Assembly: GCA_963849635.1 (NCBI GenBank)
Contig: CAWKIA010000029.1
Coordinates: 62,001-126,000 of the forward strand
Source of the DNA: CAVRUD01 sp963849635
Lineage (GTDB): Bacteria > Chloroflexota > Chloroflexia > Thermomicrobiales > UBA6265
Direction of reading: 5' to 3'
DNA: 64,000 bases
Shown: one piece after another, positions 53,972 to 62,602 of the stretch
How the letters are laid out: every line of letters begins with the position of its first letter
Position numbering within the stretch: the stretch's first letter is position 1
Made by a program: the position numbers and the translations under genes
The notes under the pieces: generated by a model
Told to the model about the DNA's origin: nothing
The model's input: the letters and a program-made list of their open reading frames with translations, nothing else
Databases searched by the model: none

Positions 53972-54001
53972 TTGAAACGGCGGGTCGGCCGGTGCTACTC
54001 T
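53972..54001 (+). promoter_or_regulatory. Candidate sigma-70-type promoter for the LCP gene
   Basis: TTGAAA (53972-53977), an 18-bp spacer and TACTCT (53996-54001) lie 117 bp upstream of the LCP start. Near-consensus elements with legitimate spacing in the divergent intergenic region; the gap 53652-53971 shows no gene. Confidence 0.4.
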
Positions 54002-54117
54002 GAACGTACGCCTCGCGTTGCAAGGTTGGGATCGACGGTTGCGCGACTCGGACGGACGAGTGGCGGATGCCGGTCTGTGCGGACGTGTGCGGATCCCGGG
54101 TTGAGGGAGGATTTCGG

Positions 54118-55053
54118 ATGAACGGCGAATCCCGGGCGAACGGTCGCATGGCCCGGCTCCTCGGCGGGGCAATGGCGCTGCTGTTGCTCGTCATGGCGGG
54201 CGGCTTCGTGACCCGGCCCGGCATTGTAGATGCGCGTGCCCAGGCGGGCGATCTGCCGAGTACGTTGACCCTGCTGGTGGGTGGGCTCGATACGCGCACT
54301 CCTGAAGAGCCCGAGAATACCGACGTCCTGATGATCGCCCGCGTCAACTTCGATACCCAGGTTGTCCGGGTCGTTGCGGTGCCGCGCGATCTTTACGTCG
54401 ATATTCCAGGGATTGGCGCCGACAAGATCACTCGCGCCTACGACTACGGGTCGGCCGCCCAAGGCGACGATCCGCAGGCCGGTATGGACCTGATGAAGGA
54501 GACGTTCGCCTACAACTTCGGGATCGAGATCGACAGCGTCGTGCTTACCACCTTCGACGGATTCGAGGCGATCGTCGATGCCGTCGGTGGGGTCGATGTC
54601 GAGAATCCCTACGACGTCTACGACGCCGAGTACCCGACCCGGGACCTCCAGACGATGGAGATCTATTTCCCGGCGGGCCCGCTGCACCTCAATGGTGAAG
54701 ATGCGCTGATCTTCTGTCGCACCCGCCACATGGATGGCGACGACGGTCGGGTGATGCGCCAGCAGATCGTGTTGCGTGCCTTGCTCGACAAGATGCGCGA
54801 ACCGGAGATGCTCGCTCAGGCGCCAGACCTGATTGGCGCCTTCAACGATGCCGTCCGCACCGATCTTACGCTGGAGCAGATGTTCTCGGTGGCGGACCTG
54901 ATCCCCGATTACACCAACGACAACGTTGCCTTTGGCTCGATGCTGCCCTACCTGTACGGATCGACCGCACCGAACGGCGCCTGGATCTACGCTGCCGATT
55001 GGTCTGTCTTGCCCGGCTTCGTCCAGGGGTATCTGGACGGAACGATCAGCTAG
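54118..55053 (+). CDS. LytR-CpsA-Psr (LCP) family cell-wall glycopolymer ligase
   Basis: 311 residues from ATG 54118 (GGGAGG upstream). One N-terminal transmembrane segment (RLLGGAMALLLLVMAGGFV). The extracytoplasmic LCP domain has its Arg/Asp set: LLVGGLDTRTPEEPENTDVLMIARVN (about residues 56-81), VVAVPRDLYVDIPG (about 87-100), DKITRAYDYG, and ALIFCRTRHMDGDDGRVMRQQIVLRALL (about 195-222). LCP enzymes transfer glycopolymers from lipid carriers to peptidoglycan or surface targets. Stand-alone here; a terminator hairpin follows. Confidence 0.92.
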   Translation: MNGESRANGRMARLLGGAMALLLLVMAGGFVTRPGIVDARAQAGDLPSTLTLLVGGLDTRTPEEPENTDVLMIARVNFDTQVVRVVAVPRDLYVDIPGIGADKITRAYDYGSAAQGDDPQAGMDLMKETFAYNFGIEIDSVVLTTFDGFEAIVDAVGGVDVENPYDVYDAEYPTRDLQTMEIYFPAGPLHLNGEDALIFCRTRHMDGDDGRVMRQQIVLRALLDKMREPEMLAQAPDLIGAFNDAVRTDLTLEQMFSVADLIPDYTNDNVAFGSMLPYLYGSTAPNGAWIYAADWSVLPGFVQGYLDGTIS

Positions 55054-55091
55054 GGACTGCACGGGCATCAGAGTCACATCGACTGAGTAAT

Positions 55092-55122
55092 TCACCCGCC
55101 TCGCAAGATGCGGGGCGGGTGA
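55092..55122 (+). terminator. Terminator hairpin of the LCP gene
   Basis: TCACCCGCC / GGCGGGTGA, a perfect 9-bp stem with an inner CGC/GCG, 39 bp past the stop. It sits between the convergent LCP and GNAT genes and may serve both. Confidence 0.6.
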
Positions 55123-55191
55123 TAGGCGTTGCATCTGGCCCAGGATGCGCGGCCCCAATACCTGCAGCGACGCATCGTCCTATAGAGGGAC

Positions 55192-55695
55192 CTATCCCAG
55201 CAGCTTGTAGTAAAGCACCGTGTCGTCCAGTGAACCGCTGGCCGAGCGGGCGAACTGGGGAATGCGGCCGGCTTCGGTGTAACCAGCGCTGAGGTACAGG
55301 TCGTTGGATGGATCACCGGCCCGGGTGTCGAGGAAGAGCAGTGTGCGGTCGTGCTCGCGGGCTTCATCCTCCAGCGCCGCCATCAGCGCCCGGCCCACGC
55401 CGCGCCGGCGAAACACGGGCGCTACTATCAGTTTGGAGACCTCGGCCCGGTGGGTGCCGTTTGCCCGCGTTTCGAGCGCGAGTTGCACCGTCCCCGCAAT
55501 GCGCCGGTCGATCTCGGCCACCAGGAGAACGGTGTGGGGATTGACGGCCTTCTGCCAGTAGGCGACCGCCTTTGCCCACGGGAGCGGCGGCAGAAAGCCG
55601 ACTGATGCGCCGTCGGCCACCGTGTCAACCAGCAGGTCGGCCAGTTGGGATAGCTCGGTTGAGGACAATTCGGAAACGGTTCGGACTGCCGGCAT
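55192..55695 (-). CDS. GNAT family N-acetyltransferase
   Basis: 167 residues from ATG 55695. Acetyl-CoA motif A: KLIVAPVFRRRGVGRALMAALEDEAREHDRTLLFLDTR (about residues 88-125), the R-R-G-V-G-R loop being the classic pyrophosphate-binding site; then SNDLYLSAGYTEAGRIPQFA. The N-terminal LADLLVDTVADGASVGFLPPLPWAKAVAYW matches GNATs that act on small substrates, sometimes with antibiotic-resistance relatives. Substrate unknown. Not linked by sequence to the GNAT at 6415. Confidence 0.88.
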   Translation of the reverse strand: MPAVRTVSELSSTELSQLADLLVDTVADGASVGFLPPLPWAKAVAYWQKAVNPHTVLLVAEIDRRIAGTVQLALETRANGTHRAEVSKLIVAPVFRRRGVGRALMAALEDEAREHDRTLLFLDTRAGDPSNDLYLSAGYTEAGRIPQFARSASGSLDDTVLYYKLLG

Positions 55696-55785
55696 AGTGA
55701 GCCTCGAACGGAGCGCGGATGTAACAACGACGCGTCGGTGTTACACCAATGGTACGGGATTGTGGGTGATCGGGATGAAAAATGG

Positions 55786-55821
55786 GGCAGGACCGCTGAA
55801 ATCAACGTCAGCGATCCTGCC
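55786..55821 (-). terminator. Terminator hairpin of the cupredoxin-like gene
   Basis: GGCAGGA / TCCTGCC and inner GCTGA / TCAGC pair with a CC/GA internal loop. It lies 78 bp past the stop of the minus-strand gene at 55899, consistent with ending that transcript. On the minus strand no strong T-run follows, but CATTTTTC lies at the base. Confidence 0.5.
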
Positions 55822-55898
55822 TTCGCTTGGACGAGGAAAGAGCGTTCGAGGCTTGTGGGTGCGGAGTATCGAGAGAGGAGAAGTCGCGGCGAACCGGC

Positions 55899-56759
55899 CT
55901 AGGCGACGGTGAAGACGGTAATCATGCCCATCGCGGCATGGGGCATGCCCGCCTCCAGGTCGGGAACGAAGCAGACCGCCGCATAGGTGCCGGGTGCGAG
56001 GTTCAACTCGACGTAGCCAGTGAGGCCGACCGAGAGGATCGAGAGACCACCCTGACCAACCGTGGCCGAGAGATCAGCCGGCCCCTCGGCGGGAGGATCG
56101 GCCATGCCGAGGGCCGCCATGATGCCCGGCACAGTGGTGCCATCCGGCACGGAGATGACTTCGACGAAGTGCGGCTGGGTGCCGATGTTTTCGACGGACC
56201 AGACCTGCGGACCGGCCGGAATGGTCTCCGGCAGGATGATGGCGTACTCCTGCACCTGGGCGACTACGCCGGCGACCGGATCGGTGGCCACGGTCGGGGT
56301 GCCTTCGGACTCGGTGACGATGAGCGGGCGCGGCTCCGGCGTCGGATTGCCGGTGCTCATGATGACCCAGGAACCGGGGGTGAGATCGACGACGGTGCGC
56401 ATGGTCTGGCCGGCCGGGACGATCGGGCCGCCCGCGAAGACGATATCGAACAGCCACGGAGTCGGCTCGGGGGCGGCCATCGCCGCGATCAGGGTATCGA
56501 TGGTCTGATCCGGGGGCAGAAGAACCAGATCCGCTTCGGTCCCTTCGGCGCCGGAGTTGGTGGCAGTGAGGACGTAGCGGCCGGCCGAGATCGAGTCCGC
56601 GGCGTCGTACGTTGCGCCATCGGTGGTGACGATGAGTTCGGGGTAGCCAAACCCGGCCAGTTGCGACGATGCGGCGTCCGGGGTGGCCTGAGCCGCCGCC
56701 GTGGCCCCGCCGGCGATCAGGCCGATCATGAGAAGAACGAAGGCAAGAGCGCGATACAT
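55899..56759 (-). CDS. Secreted protein with two beta-sandwich modules, second cupredoxin-like
   Basis: 286 residues from ATG 56759. Signal peptide YRALAFVLLMIGLIAGGATAAA. Module 1 (about residues 30-165) is a beta-rich region with ISAGRYVLTATNSGAEGTEADLVLLPPDQ; module 2 (about 170-286) has VWSVENIGTQPHFVEVISVPDGT and ends GTYAAVCFVPDLEAGMPHAAMGMITVF. In the last segment Cys, His and Met are spaced like the copper ligands of a cupredoxin and the earlier His of QPHF would complete the set, so copper binding is possible, not shown. Several such genes in one region (see 48211) suggest extracellular redox or copper handling. Confidence 0.8.
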   Translation of the reverse strand: MYRALAFVLLMIGLIAGGATAAAQATPDAASSQLAGFGYPELIVTTDGATYDAADSISAGRYVLTATNSGAEGTEADLVLLPPDQTIDTLIAAMAAPEPTPWLFDIVFAGGPIVPAGQTMRTVVDLTPGSWVIMSTGNPTPEPRPLIVTESEGTPTVATDPVAGVVAQVQEYAIILPETIPAGPQVWSVENIGTQPHFVEVISVPDGTTVPGIMAALGMADPPAEGPADLSATVGQGGLSILSVGLTGYVELNLAPGTYAAVCFVPDLEAGMPHAAMGMITVFTVA

Positions 56760-56942
56760 GAAAGTGCCTCTCTGGTGGGATCGAACGGGCTTGACCGCCA
56801 TGTTGGCAATCCGTGCTGGCCGTTCCAGCACCCTCACGATGCGCTCCGGCTCCCGCACTGGGCATGCGCAAGAGCATGTATTTGCCAAATCACGGTTTGC
56901 GCGGATTCAGTGGGTACATTTGCTCACGGGGCGGGTTAGGGG

Positions 56943-56970
56943 TTGAGCGAGCGGGACGGCGTGCTAGAGT
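56943..56970 (+). promoter_or_regulatory. Candidate promoter for tyrS
   Basis: TTGAGC (56943-56948), a 16-bp spacer and TAGAGT (56965-56970), 80 bp upstream of the tyrS GTG. No T-box-like specifier structure was recognised in the leader. Confidence 0.4.
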
Positions 56971-57049
56971 GGAATCGTCGAAGTCTTGCGCGAGTCGGAT
57001 CGCGGCCGCGCTCGCCGGGTCGCCCCGGGAAACTGTCGGAGTTCCGTCC

Positions 57050-58384
57050 GTGAGCACCAGCACCATCTCAGCCGCCACCGCACCGAGTACTGTCGAGCCC
57101 ACCGCCCCGGAGATCGCACGGGCCGCCGGAATCGGGCCGATCGAGTATCTGCGGGGGCGAGGCTATGTGCAGGACGTCACGGATGAGGCGGGGCTGGCGG
57201 CGGCATTTGCAGCCGGGCCAGTGACCGCCTACGTCGGTTTCGACCCGACCGCCTCCTCGCTCCACGTCGGCCACCTGATGGGGATCATGGCCCTGGCCAC
57301 GCTCCAGCGCTTTGGCCACCGTCCCGTTGCACTTGGCGGGGGCGGCACCGCCCTCGTCGGCGACCCGACCGGCAAGACGGCCACCCGGGCGGTGCTCTCG
57401 GAGGAGTTGATCCGGGAGAACTTGGTCAACATCCTCAAGCAGTTCGACCGCCATCTGGATTTTGCCGGCGGCCGCTTCGGCGATCACCCGGCGGCGCTGC
57501 TCGTCAACAACGCCGACTGGCTGGTGAAGTTGCGCTACATCGAGTTCCTGCGCGATATCGGGCGCCACTTCTCCGTCAACGAGATGTTGGCGGCGGAGAC
57601 CTACAAGGTCCGGCTGGAATCGACCGGCCTCAATTTTGTCGAATTCAACTACCGACTCGTCCAGGCGTACGACTTCCTCCACCTCTACCGGGAGGAGGGC
57701 TGCACGTTGCAGATGGGCGGCTCCGACCAGTGGGGCAACATCGTCGCGGGTGTGGACCTTGTCCGGCGGGCCGATGGCGGCAAGGCGTTCTGCCTGGTCT
57801 GGCCGCTGCTGACGACCGCATCCGGCCAGAAGATGGGCAAGACCGAGGGCAACTCGGTCTGGCTCGATCCCGAGCAGACGACGCCGTACGACTTCTACCA
57901 GTACTGGATGAACGTCGAGGACGTCGATGTCGCCAAGCTGCTGCGCCTCTACACCTTCCTGCCGGAGGACCGGATTGCCAATCTGACGGCGGTCTCCGGC
58001 CCCGCCTTGCGCGAGGCGAAGTCGGTCCTCGCCTACGAGACGACCGTACTCACCCATGGCCGGGATGCCGCGGATGATGCCCGTGAAGCGGCGACCGCGC
58101 TCTTCGGCCGCAGTTCGGCCGGTGGACTCGATTCCAACGACCCGACGATCCCGACCACGGAGATCCTCGCATCAGAGGTGGCGGATTTGACGGTGGCCGA
58201 TGTGTTCGTCCGGTCGGGGCTGTGTGAGTCGCGTGGCGACGCGCGGCGGCAGGCGGCGCAGGGCGGCCTGTCCATCGACGGTGAGACGGTGACGAGTGTT
58301 GATACCCCGTTCACGCCAGCAAGCGGGCCGTTCCTTTTCCGCCGGGGGAAGAAGCGGTACCGGCGGGTGGTTGTGTCGGGGTAG
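57050..58384 (+). CDS. tyrS: Tyrosyl-tRNA synthetase
   Basis: 444 residues from GTG 57050; the frame runs further up through non-coding-like sequence. Class I synthetase: EYLRGRGYVQDVTDEAGL, YVGFDPTASSLHVGHLMGIMAL (HIGH motif as HVGHL), QMGGSDQWGNIVAGVDL (tyrosine recognition), GQKMGKTEGNSVWLD (KMSKS as KMGKT), then a C-terminal S4 domain (about 375-440; VADVFVRSGLCESRGDARRQAAQGGLSIDGE). Complete for the bacterial TyrRS type. It charges tRNA-Tyr in the cytoplasm. Confidence 0.96.
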   Translation: MSTSTISAATAPSTVEPTAPEIARAAGIGPIEYLRGRGYVQDVTDEAGLAAAFAAGPVTAYVGFDPTASSLHVGHLMGIMALATLQRFGHRPVALGGGGTALVGDPTGKTATRAVLSEELIRENLVNILKQFDRHLDFAGGRFGDHPAALLVNNADWLVKLRYIEFLRDIGRHFSVNEMLAAETYKVRLESTGLNFVEFNYRLVQAYDFLHLYREEGCTLQMGGSDQWGNIVAGVDLVRRADGGKAFCLVWPLLTTASGQKMGKTEGNSVWLDPEQTTPYDFYQYWMNVEDVDVAKLLRLYTFLPEDRIANLTAVSGPALREAKSVLAYETTVLTHGRDAADDAREAATALFGRSSAGGLDSNDPTIPTTEILASEVADLTVADVFVRSGLCESRGDARRQAAQGGLSIDGETVTSVDTPFTPASGPFLFRRGKKRYRRVVVSG

Positions 58385-58437
58385 GTTCAACGGGCTGGGG
58401 ACAGCGTTCCGGGCCTCGAATTCGTTGGTTGGTGGCC

Positions 58438-58463
58438 GGGCAGACACATTGGTCTGCACCTAC
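58438..58463. repeat. REP-like unit (GGGCAGACAC...GGTCTGCCxCTAC), downstream copy
   Basis: A 26-bp palindromic unit just downstream of the RAYT-like gene (minus strand). Two further copies, in opposite orientation to each other, occur at 58731-58756 and 58773-58798. Consensus: GGGCAGACAC, 3 variable bases, GGTCTGCC, 1 variable base, CTAC. These look like the cognate REP family of the transposase. Confidence 0.75.
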
Positions 58464-58468
58464 AACGG

Positions 58469-59101
58469 TTACCGGGCGGTCGGATTCGGATTCTCGTCGT
58501 CGTGGAACCATTGGGACGGGTTGGCTGTGATGTAGTCACGGATCCGATCCAGGTCACGGTCGGATCGGATGATGTGCTCGTAGTAGTTGCGCTGCCAGAG
58601 GCGATTGCGGAATGGCTCGAAGCCGTGGTCTCTGACACCCATCATGTAGTCGTTTGTGGTCATCGTCTTGAACCATTGGATGATCTGCGGCAGGGAATGC
58701 GTCTGCAACACCGAATCATGGTTGTGGGAAGGGCAGACACGCCGGTCTGCCTCTACAAACTCGGCTCGGCTAGTAGGGGCAGACCGACGTGTCTGCCCGG
58801 CCCACCCTCTATCGGCGTAGCAGTTTTCTCCGAAGCGTCGATGACGACAATCCCGTGAATATGGTTCGGCATGACAACCAATGCATTCAGTGCCAGAAAA
58901 CCGGTCGGAACGGCACGCCACCACGACTCGACCATCAAACCCGCAACACTCAGTGAAACCACCTCATCATCCACGTCTCCGAACAGGCACTCTCGGTCCT
59001 GCGCGCAGATGGTGACGAAATACATTCCCGGGTCGAGCGTAGTCGTAGCCCTTCGCCCGGATCGACCGCCGGTGACGCCGATCTGGGTCGAAGCTACTCA
59101 T
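58469..59101 (-). pseudogene. REP-associated (RAYT/IS200-like) tyrosine transposase, decayed
   Basis: About 209 residues when frames are joined. ATG 59101 begins MSSFDPDRRHRRSIRAKGYDYARPG, the RAYT N terminus; one base less at about 59027 connects to MYFVTICAQDRECLFG, then NALVVMPNHIHGIVVIDASE with the His-x-His catalytic pair. After that a stop (at about 58753) and a net -1 (or +2) shift precede LPQIIQWFKTMTTNDYMMGVRDHGFEPFRNRLWQRNYYEHII (Tyr of the IS200 family in the NYYEHI helix). The break falls in an inverted pair of REP units. RAYTs mobilise REP palindromes. Overlaps the end of the glycosidase gene by 8 bp. Confidence 0.8.
58731..58798. repeat. Inverted pair of REP-like units inside the RAYT gene
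   Basis: GGGCAGACACGCCGGTCTGCCTCTAC at 58731-58756 and its inverted partner GTAGGGGCAGACCGACGTGTCTGCCC at 58773-58798 are separated by 16 bp. Together they can fold into a long hairpin. The same unit downstream at 58438-58463. Confidence 0.78.
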
Positions 59102-60581
59102 GCTCCGGTTGCCGCATCGGCGCCTGCCAGACATCCGTGGCGGTGACAGCGCCGGATTCCGCCCAGATGCCGATGCGGCCAGCGGTGCGCTGGCCGCTCA
59201 GAGTGGCGAGCACGACTTCGCCGTTCAGGCTGCACTCGATGTACGGCCCGACGGAGAGCAGGCGGAAGGGGATTTGGCTTCCGGACCGGAGCGGTTGGGG
59301 CAGGGCGCCCCGCTGCAACAGGGTTACCGCAAACCAGGGCCGTTCCGAATACGGGTCGCGCGTGGGCAGCCACTTTTGCAGGGTGACCTCCTGCGAGCCA
59401 CTGGTCAGCGTGATGAAGTAGCCGCTGCTGTCATCGTCCAGGCGGAAGGCAATGCCGCCCGCGACGGCGTCGACTGTCAGCACACCCTCGAACCAGACAT
59501 CTTCGACCATTGCATTGCTCGCGACGATGTCCATCCCGCCCGCGTCGTTCCCGATCCGCCAGGCGTTCGCCTGTGTGGTGGTGTTGTGGAGCAAGGATCT
59601 CGCCATCGGGGTGGGTGGGGTCAGTTCTTCGGTGTGGTACGCCGCCCAGCCGGAGAAAGAGTGACAGGCAAGGCTGCCATCTGGCCGTGGCACAAGCTCC
59701 AGAGGTGCGACGACGAACTTCCCGGAAGGGTTCCGAACGGTCGCCCAATCGACCGGCGGCAGGGGAATGTGTCCACGGTTCTGGGGGCGCGGTTGGTGCC
59801 AGCAGACGTAGAGATCCTCGCCTTTCCACCGGCAGATGCGTCCGGCGTAGTGGCCCAGCGGGGCCAGAACGCCTCCGTCGGCGGGAACCGCGTACGGCCC
59901 TTCGAATCGCTCCGCGACCCAGTAACGCTGGGTGCCATCTTCCATGATCGAGGCGGTGAGGTAGAACCGGCCGCCGATCTGGAAGACCTGTGGGCATTCC
60001 AGATCCCAGTATTTGCGGGGCGCGAACAAGGGAGGATGGACCGTCCACTGCTCCATGTCCGTCGAGGAAAAGAGGCCGACGCAGCCTCGTCGCATGATCG
60101 GTCCGGTGGCTTCGCGGGCGTTGACCGCTGCGTAGAAGGTTCCTCCGACCTTGATGGGTTTGGGGTCGCGCCAGGAGACGGAACCGGACTCCGCCAGAGT
60201 GGCCTCGTACCAGCGCGGATCGGCCTCGGCCACGGGATTGCGGTCGGATTTGGTCCAATTGATCAGGTCGTCGGAGGTTGCCAGGGCGGTGCGTTGCACC
60301 ATTCCGCCATCAGCAATGGCCAGGGCGGTGTAGAGCATATGAAAGCGGTCGTCGTGCGGGGTGACGCTCATCGTCCAGATCTGATCGTCGTCGCACGGCC
60401 CCGGATCGCTTGTTCGGAGCGCCGCCGGCAGCGCCTTCCAGGAGAGCCCATCGGTGCTTACCCGATGCTGGACAGCATCGTGATTCGGGAGCGTCAGGTG
60501 GAAGAGATGGAGGTCGTCGCCGTTGGGCAGAACCTCGATGTCGCCGACATCGGAAAAGCTGACACCACGGGGCGCGTACAC
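59094..60581 (-). CDS. Five-bladed beta-propeller glycosidase (GH32/GH43-like)
   Basis: 495 residues from GTG 60581, preceded by AAGGGAG; an ATG at 60611 is in frame but poorly placed. First half (about residues 1-300) is a beta-propeller: DVGDIEVLPNGDDLHLFHLTLPNH, DDQIWTMSVTPHDDRFHMLYTA, SWRDPKPIKVGGTFYAAVNAR, WDLECPQVFQIGGRFYLTAS with an acidic Glu (ECP), as in GH32 enzymes. The second half (about 320-495) is a beta-sandwich (SGWAAYHTEELTPPTP...GRIGIWAESGAVTATDVW). No signal peptide, so cytoplasmic or unusual. Acts on fructans or other furanosides by family; substrate unknown. Confidence 0.78.
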   Translation of the reverse strand: MYAPRGVSFSDVGDIEVLPNGDDLHLFHLTLPNHDAVQHRVSTDGLSWKALPAALRTSDPGPCDDDQIWTMSVTPHDDRFHMLYTALAIADGGMVQRTALATSDDLINWTKSDRNPVAEADPRWYEATLAESGSVSWRDPKPIKVGGTFYAAVNAREATGPIMRRGCVGLFSSTDMEQWTVHPPLFAPRKYWDLECPQVFQIGGRFYLTASIMEDGTQRYWVAERFEGPYAVPADGGVLAPLGHYAGRICRWKGEDLYVCWHQPRPQNRGHIPLPPVDWATVRNPSGKFVVAPLELVPRPDGSLACHSFSGWAAYHTEELTPPTPMARSLLHNTTTQANAWRIGNDAGGMDIVASNAMVEDVWFEGVLTVDAVAGGIAFRLDDDSSGYFITLTSGSQEVTLQKWLPTRDPYSERPWFAVTLLQRGALPQPLRSGSQIPFRLLSVGPYIECSLNGEVVLATLSGQRTAGRIGIWAESGAVTATDVWQAPMRQPEHE

Positions 60582-60703
60582 GGTTCTGCTCCCTTCAATG
60601 GATCGGTTCATCGGCGATGCTGAGTGCCGGGCCTATCTCGTCATGTCGGACACGCTGGTATTGTAGAGACAGCAGTCAGGCATGGCGTCGGAGGTCGGGC
60701 AAG

Positions 60704-61345
60704 ATGGTGGTCCAGAGCGCACCGAGCGCACCGGCGGAACAGCGGATCACGCTGCGGAATGTCAGTTGGGAGCTCTACGAGCAGATCCTGGAAGCCCACG
60801 GGGATAGCAGCGCTCCGAGATTCGTCTACGACCGGGGGGATTTGGAGATCATGAGTCCGTTCCCCGAGCACGAGCGGGTCAACTGGGCGATCGAGCGGAC
60901 AGTCGAAACGGTCGCGGATGCCCTCGACATCGACTGCATGTCACTGCGATCCACGACGTTCAAACGGGCAGACCTCGACCGTGGGTTTGAGGCGGACTGC
61001 TGCTTCTACCTCGGCCACGCGCCGACGATCCGACCATCCGAATACATCAACCTGCATCGCGACCCACCCCCTGATCTCTTCGTCGAGATCGACATCAGCC
61101 GAACGTCCCTCAACAAGCTTGGCCTATTCGCCGCGTTCGACGTTCCGGAGGTTTGGCGACATAAGGGTGACCGGCTCGAAATCCACGAACTCGTCGGCGA
61201 TACGTACATCGAGCGCGACAGCAGCGTGGTCTTGCCAGGCGTCCGAGCGGATGAAGTGTTCGCGCTCGTGGCGGATGCGACGAACGAACGCCGTCGCGTC
61301 TGGTTGCGGAAGGTGCGAGAGTGGGCGGCGACGCTGTCACGGTAG
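60704..61345 (+). CDS. Uma2-family protein (PD-(D/E)XK-like endonuclease fold)
   Basis: 213 residues from ATG 60704. Uma2/DUF820 pattern: WELYEQILEAHGDSSAPRFVYDRGDLEIMSPFPEHERVNWAIE, then FEADCCFYLGHA and DPPPDLFVEIDISRTSLNKLGLFAAFDVPEVWRHKGDRLEIHEL. Asp in PPDLFVEIDIS and the Glu of VEID form the restriction-like active-site residues, with Lys in NKLGLFAAF. This family is abundant in cyanobacteria and Chloroflexi and is thought to encode mobile nucleases of unknown target. No neighbour suggests its role; the 255 bp to accD (61346-61600) hold no gene that I recognise. Confidence 0.88.
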   Translation: MVVQSAPSAPAEQRITLRNVSWELYEQILEAHGDSSAPRFVYDRGDLEIMSPFPEHERVNWAIERTVETVADALDIDCMSLRSTTFKRADLDRGFEADCCFYLGHAPTIRPSEYINLHRDPPPDLFVEIDISRTSLNKLGLFAAFDVPEVWRHKGDRLEIHELVGDTYIERDSSVVLPGVRADEVFALVADATNERRRVWLRKVREWAATLSR

Positions 61346-61600
61346 GTAGGACCGGCTGGCGGGTTGGTCCAGGGGTGTAGAACGTACACGTACCCAAGTT
61401 GCCTTGAACCGCCTACGGCCGTGGCGTATCCTGCCTTGCGCGTACCGGGTGCGGCTGCCCATCGTGGGGAGGGCGGCAGTCGTAGCCCGGTGACACGATG
61501 CCCGCAACACGGCATCGCTACCGAACCCTCCAACCCGCATCCCCAGGCGTGACGCCGGCCGGCCCCACAGGCACGCCCGGCGATCAGAAAGCACCCGGCC

Positions 61601-62602
61601 ATGCGAGGATTTTTCCACCGTGGCGGCAAGTTTCGACCGGTCTCCCCGGTCGATGAACGGCCCGACCAGCAGATCCCAGACGACATCTGGGTGAAATGCA
61701 CCGGGTGCGGCGAACTGATCTACTCCAAAGAGCTGGAACAGAACGCTCGGGTCTGCCCGAAGTGTGGATTCCACTTCCGCCTGCGGGCGCGCGAGCGCAT
61801 CTTCCTCCTCGCCGATGACGGCTCCTTCCATGAACGTGACGGCGCGATCCAGCCGGAAGACCCGCTCACCTTTGTCGATGGCAGCGGGCCGTACAGCGAG
61901 AAGGTGGCTCGGACCCAGCGCAAATCGGGTGAGACCGAGGCCGTCATCACCGGGCGAGCGACGATCCACGGCCATTCAGTCGTGCTGGCCGTCTGCGATT
62001 TCGAGTTCCTCGGCGCCAGCATGGGATCGGTCTACGGTGAAAAAATGGTTCGAGCGGTCGAGCGCAGCCTCACCTCCGGCGATCCGCTCCTGACCATCTC
62101 GGCCTCGGGCGGCGCCCGGATGCATGAGGGGCCGTATTCCCTCATGCAGATGGCGAAGACCGTCTCCGCGCTGGCCCGGCTGGGGCGCGAGGGAATCCCC
62201 CACCTCTCGCTCCTGACCGACCCCTGCTATGGCGGCGTCACCGCGTCGTACACGATGGTGGCGGACGTCATCATGGCGGAACCGAAGGCAATGATCGGGT
62301 TCGCCGGCCCCCGGGTCATCGAGCAGATCACCAAGCAGAAGCTGCCCGATGGGTTCCAGACGTCCGAATTCTTATTGGATCACGGCATGATCGACCTGAT
62401 CGTGGAACGATCTAGCCTGCGCTCCACGCTCGCGACCTTCCTCGATCACTATGCCCGGGCGCGCTCGGCTCGGCTCTCTCGGAGCCCGGCGAATCGGAAT
62501 TCCAGCGGAGCGGCGAGCGGGATCGATCAGAACGGCACCGGGGCGAACGCGGCGCTGGCTGGTCTCTTCCCTGTGCCAGAGGCCGTGGAGGCAGGATCGT
62601 GA
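61601..62602 (+). CDS. accD: Acetyl-CoA carboxylase carboxyltransferase subunit beta
   Basis: 333 residues. N-terminal zinc ribbon with CTGCGELIYSKELEQ...VCPKCGFHFRL (four cysteines, about residues 36-58), followed by the crotonase-like carboxyltransferase: AVITGRATIHGHSVVLAVCDFEFLGASMGSVYGEKMVRAVE, ISASGGARMHEGPYSLMQMAKT, TDPCYGGVTASY and FAGPRVIEQIT. Transfers carboxyl from biotin to acetyl-CoA, first step of fatty-acid synthesis. Overlaps accA by 4 bp, so a co-translated pair. The biotin carboxylase (accC) and carrier (accB) are not in the window. Confidence 0.96.
   Translation: MRGFFHRGGKFRPVSPVDERPDQQIPDDIWVKCTGCGELIYSKELEQNARVCPKCGFHFRLRARERIFLLADDGSFHERDGAIQPEDPLTFVDGSGPYSEKVARTQRKSGETEAVITGRATIHGHSVVLAVCDFEFLGASMGSVYGEKMVRAVERSLTSGDPLLTISASGGARMHEGPYSLMQMAKTVSALARLGREGIPHLSLLTDPCYGGVTASYTMVADVIMAEPKAMIGFAGPRVIEQITKQKLPDGFQTSEFLLDHGMIDLIVERSSLRSTLATFLDHYARARSARLSRSPANRNSSGAASGIDQNGTGANAALAGLFPVPEAVEAGS

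Noticed and set aside
56760..57049. T-box leader for tyrS
   Set aside because: No T-box consensus or clear specifier stem; a plain promoter is enough.
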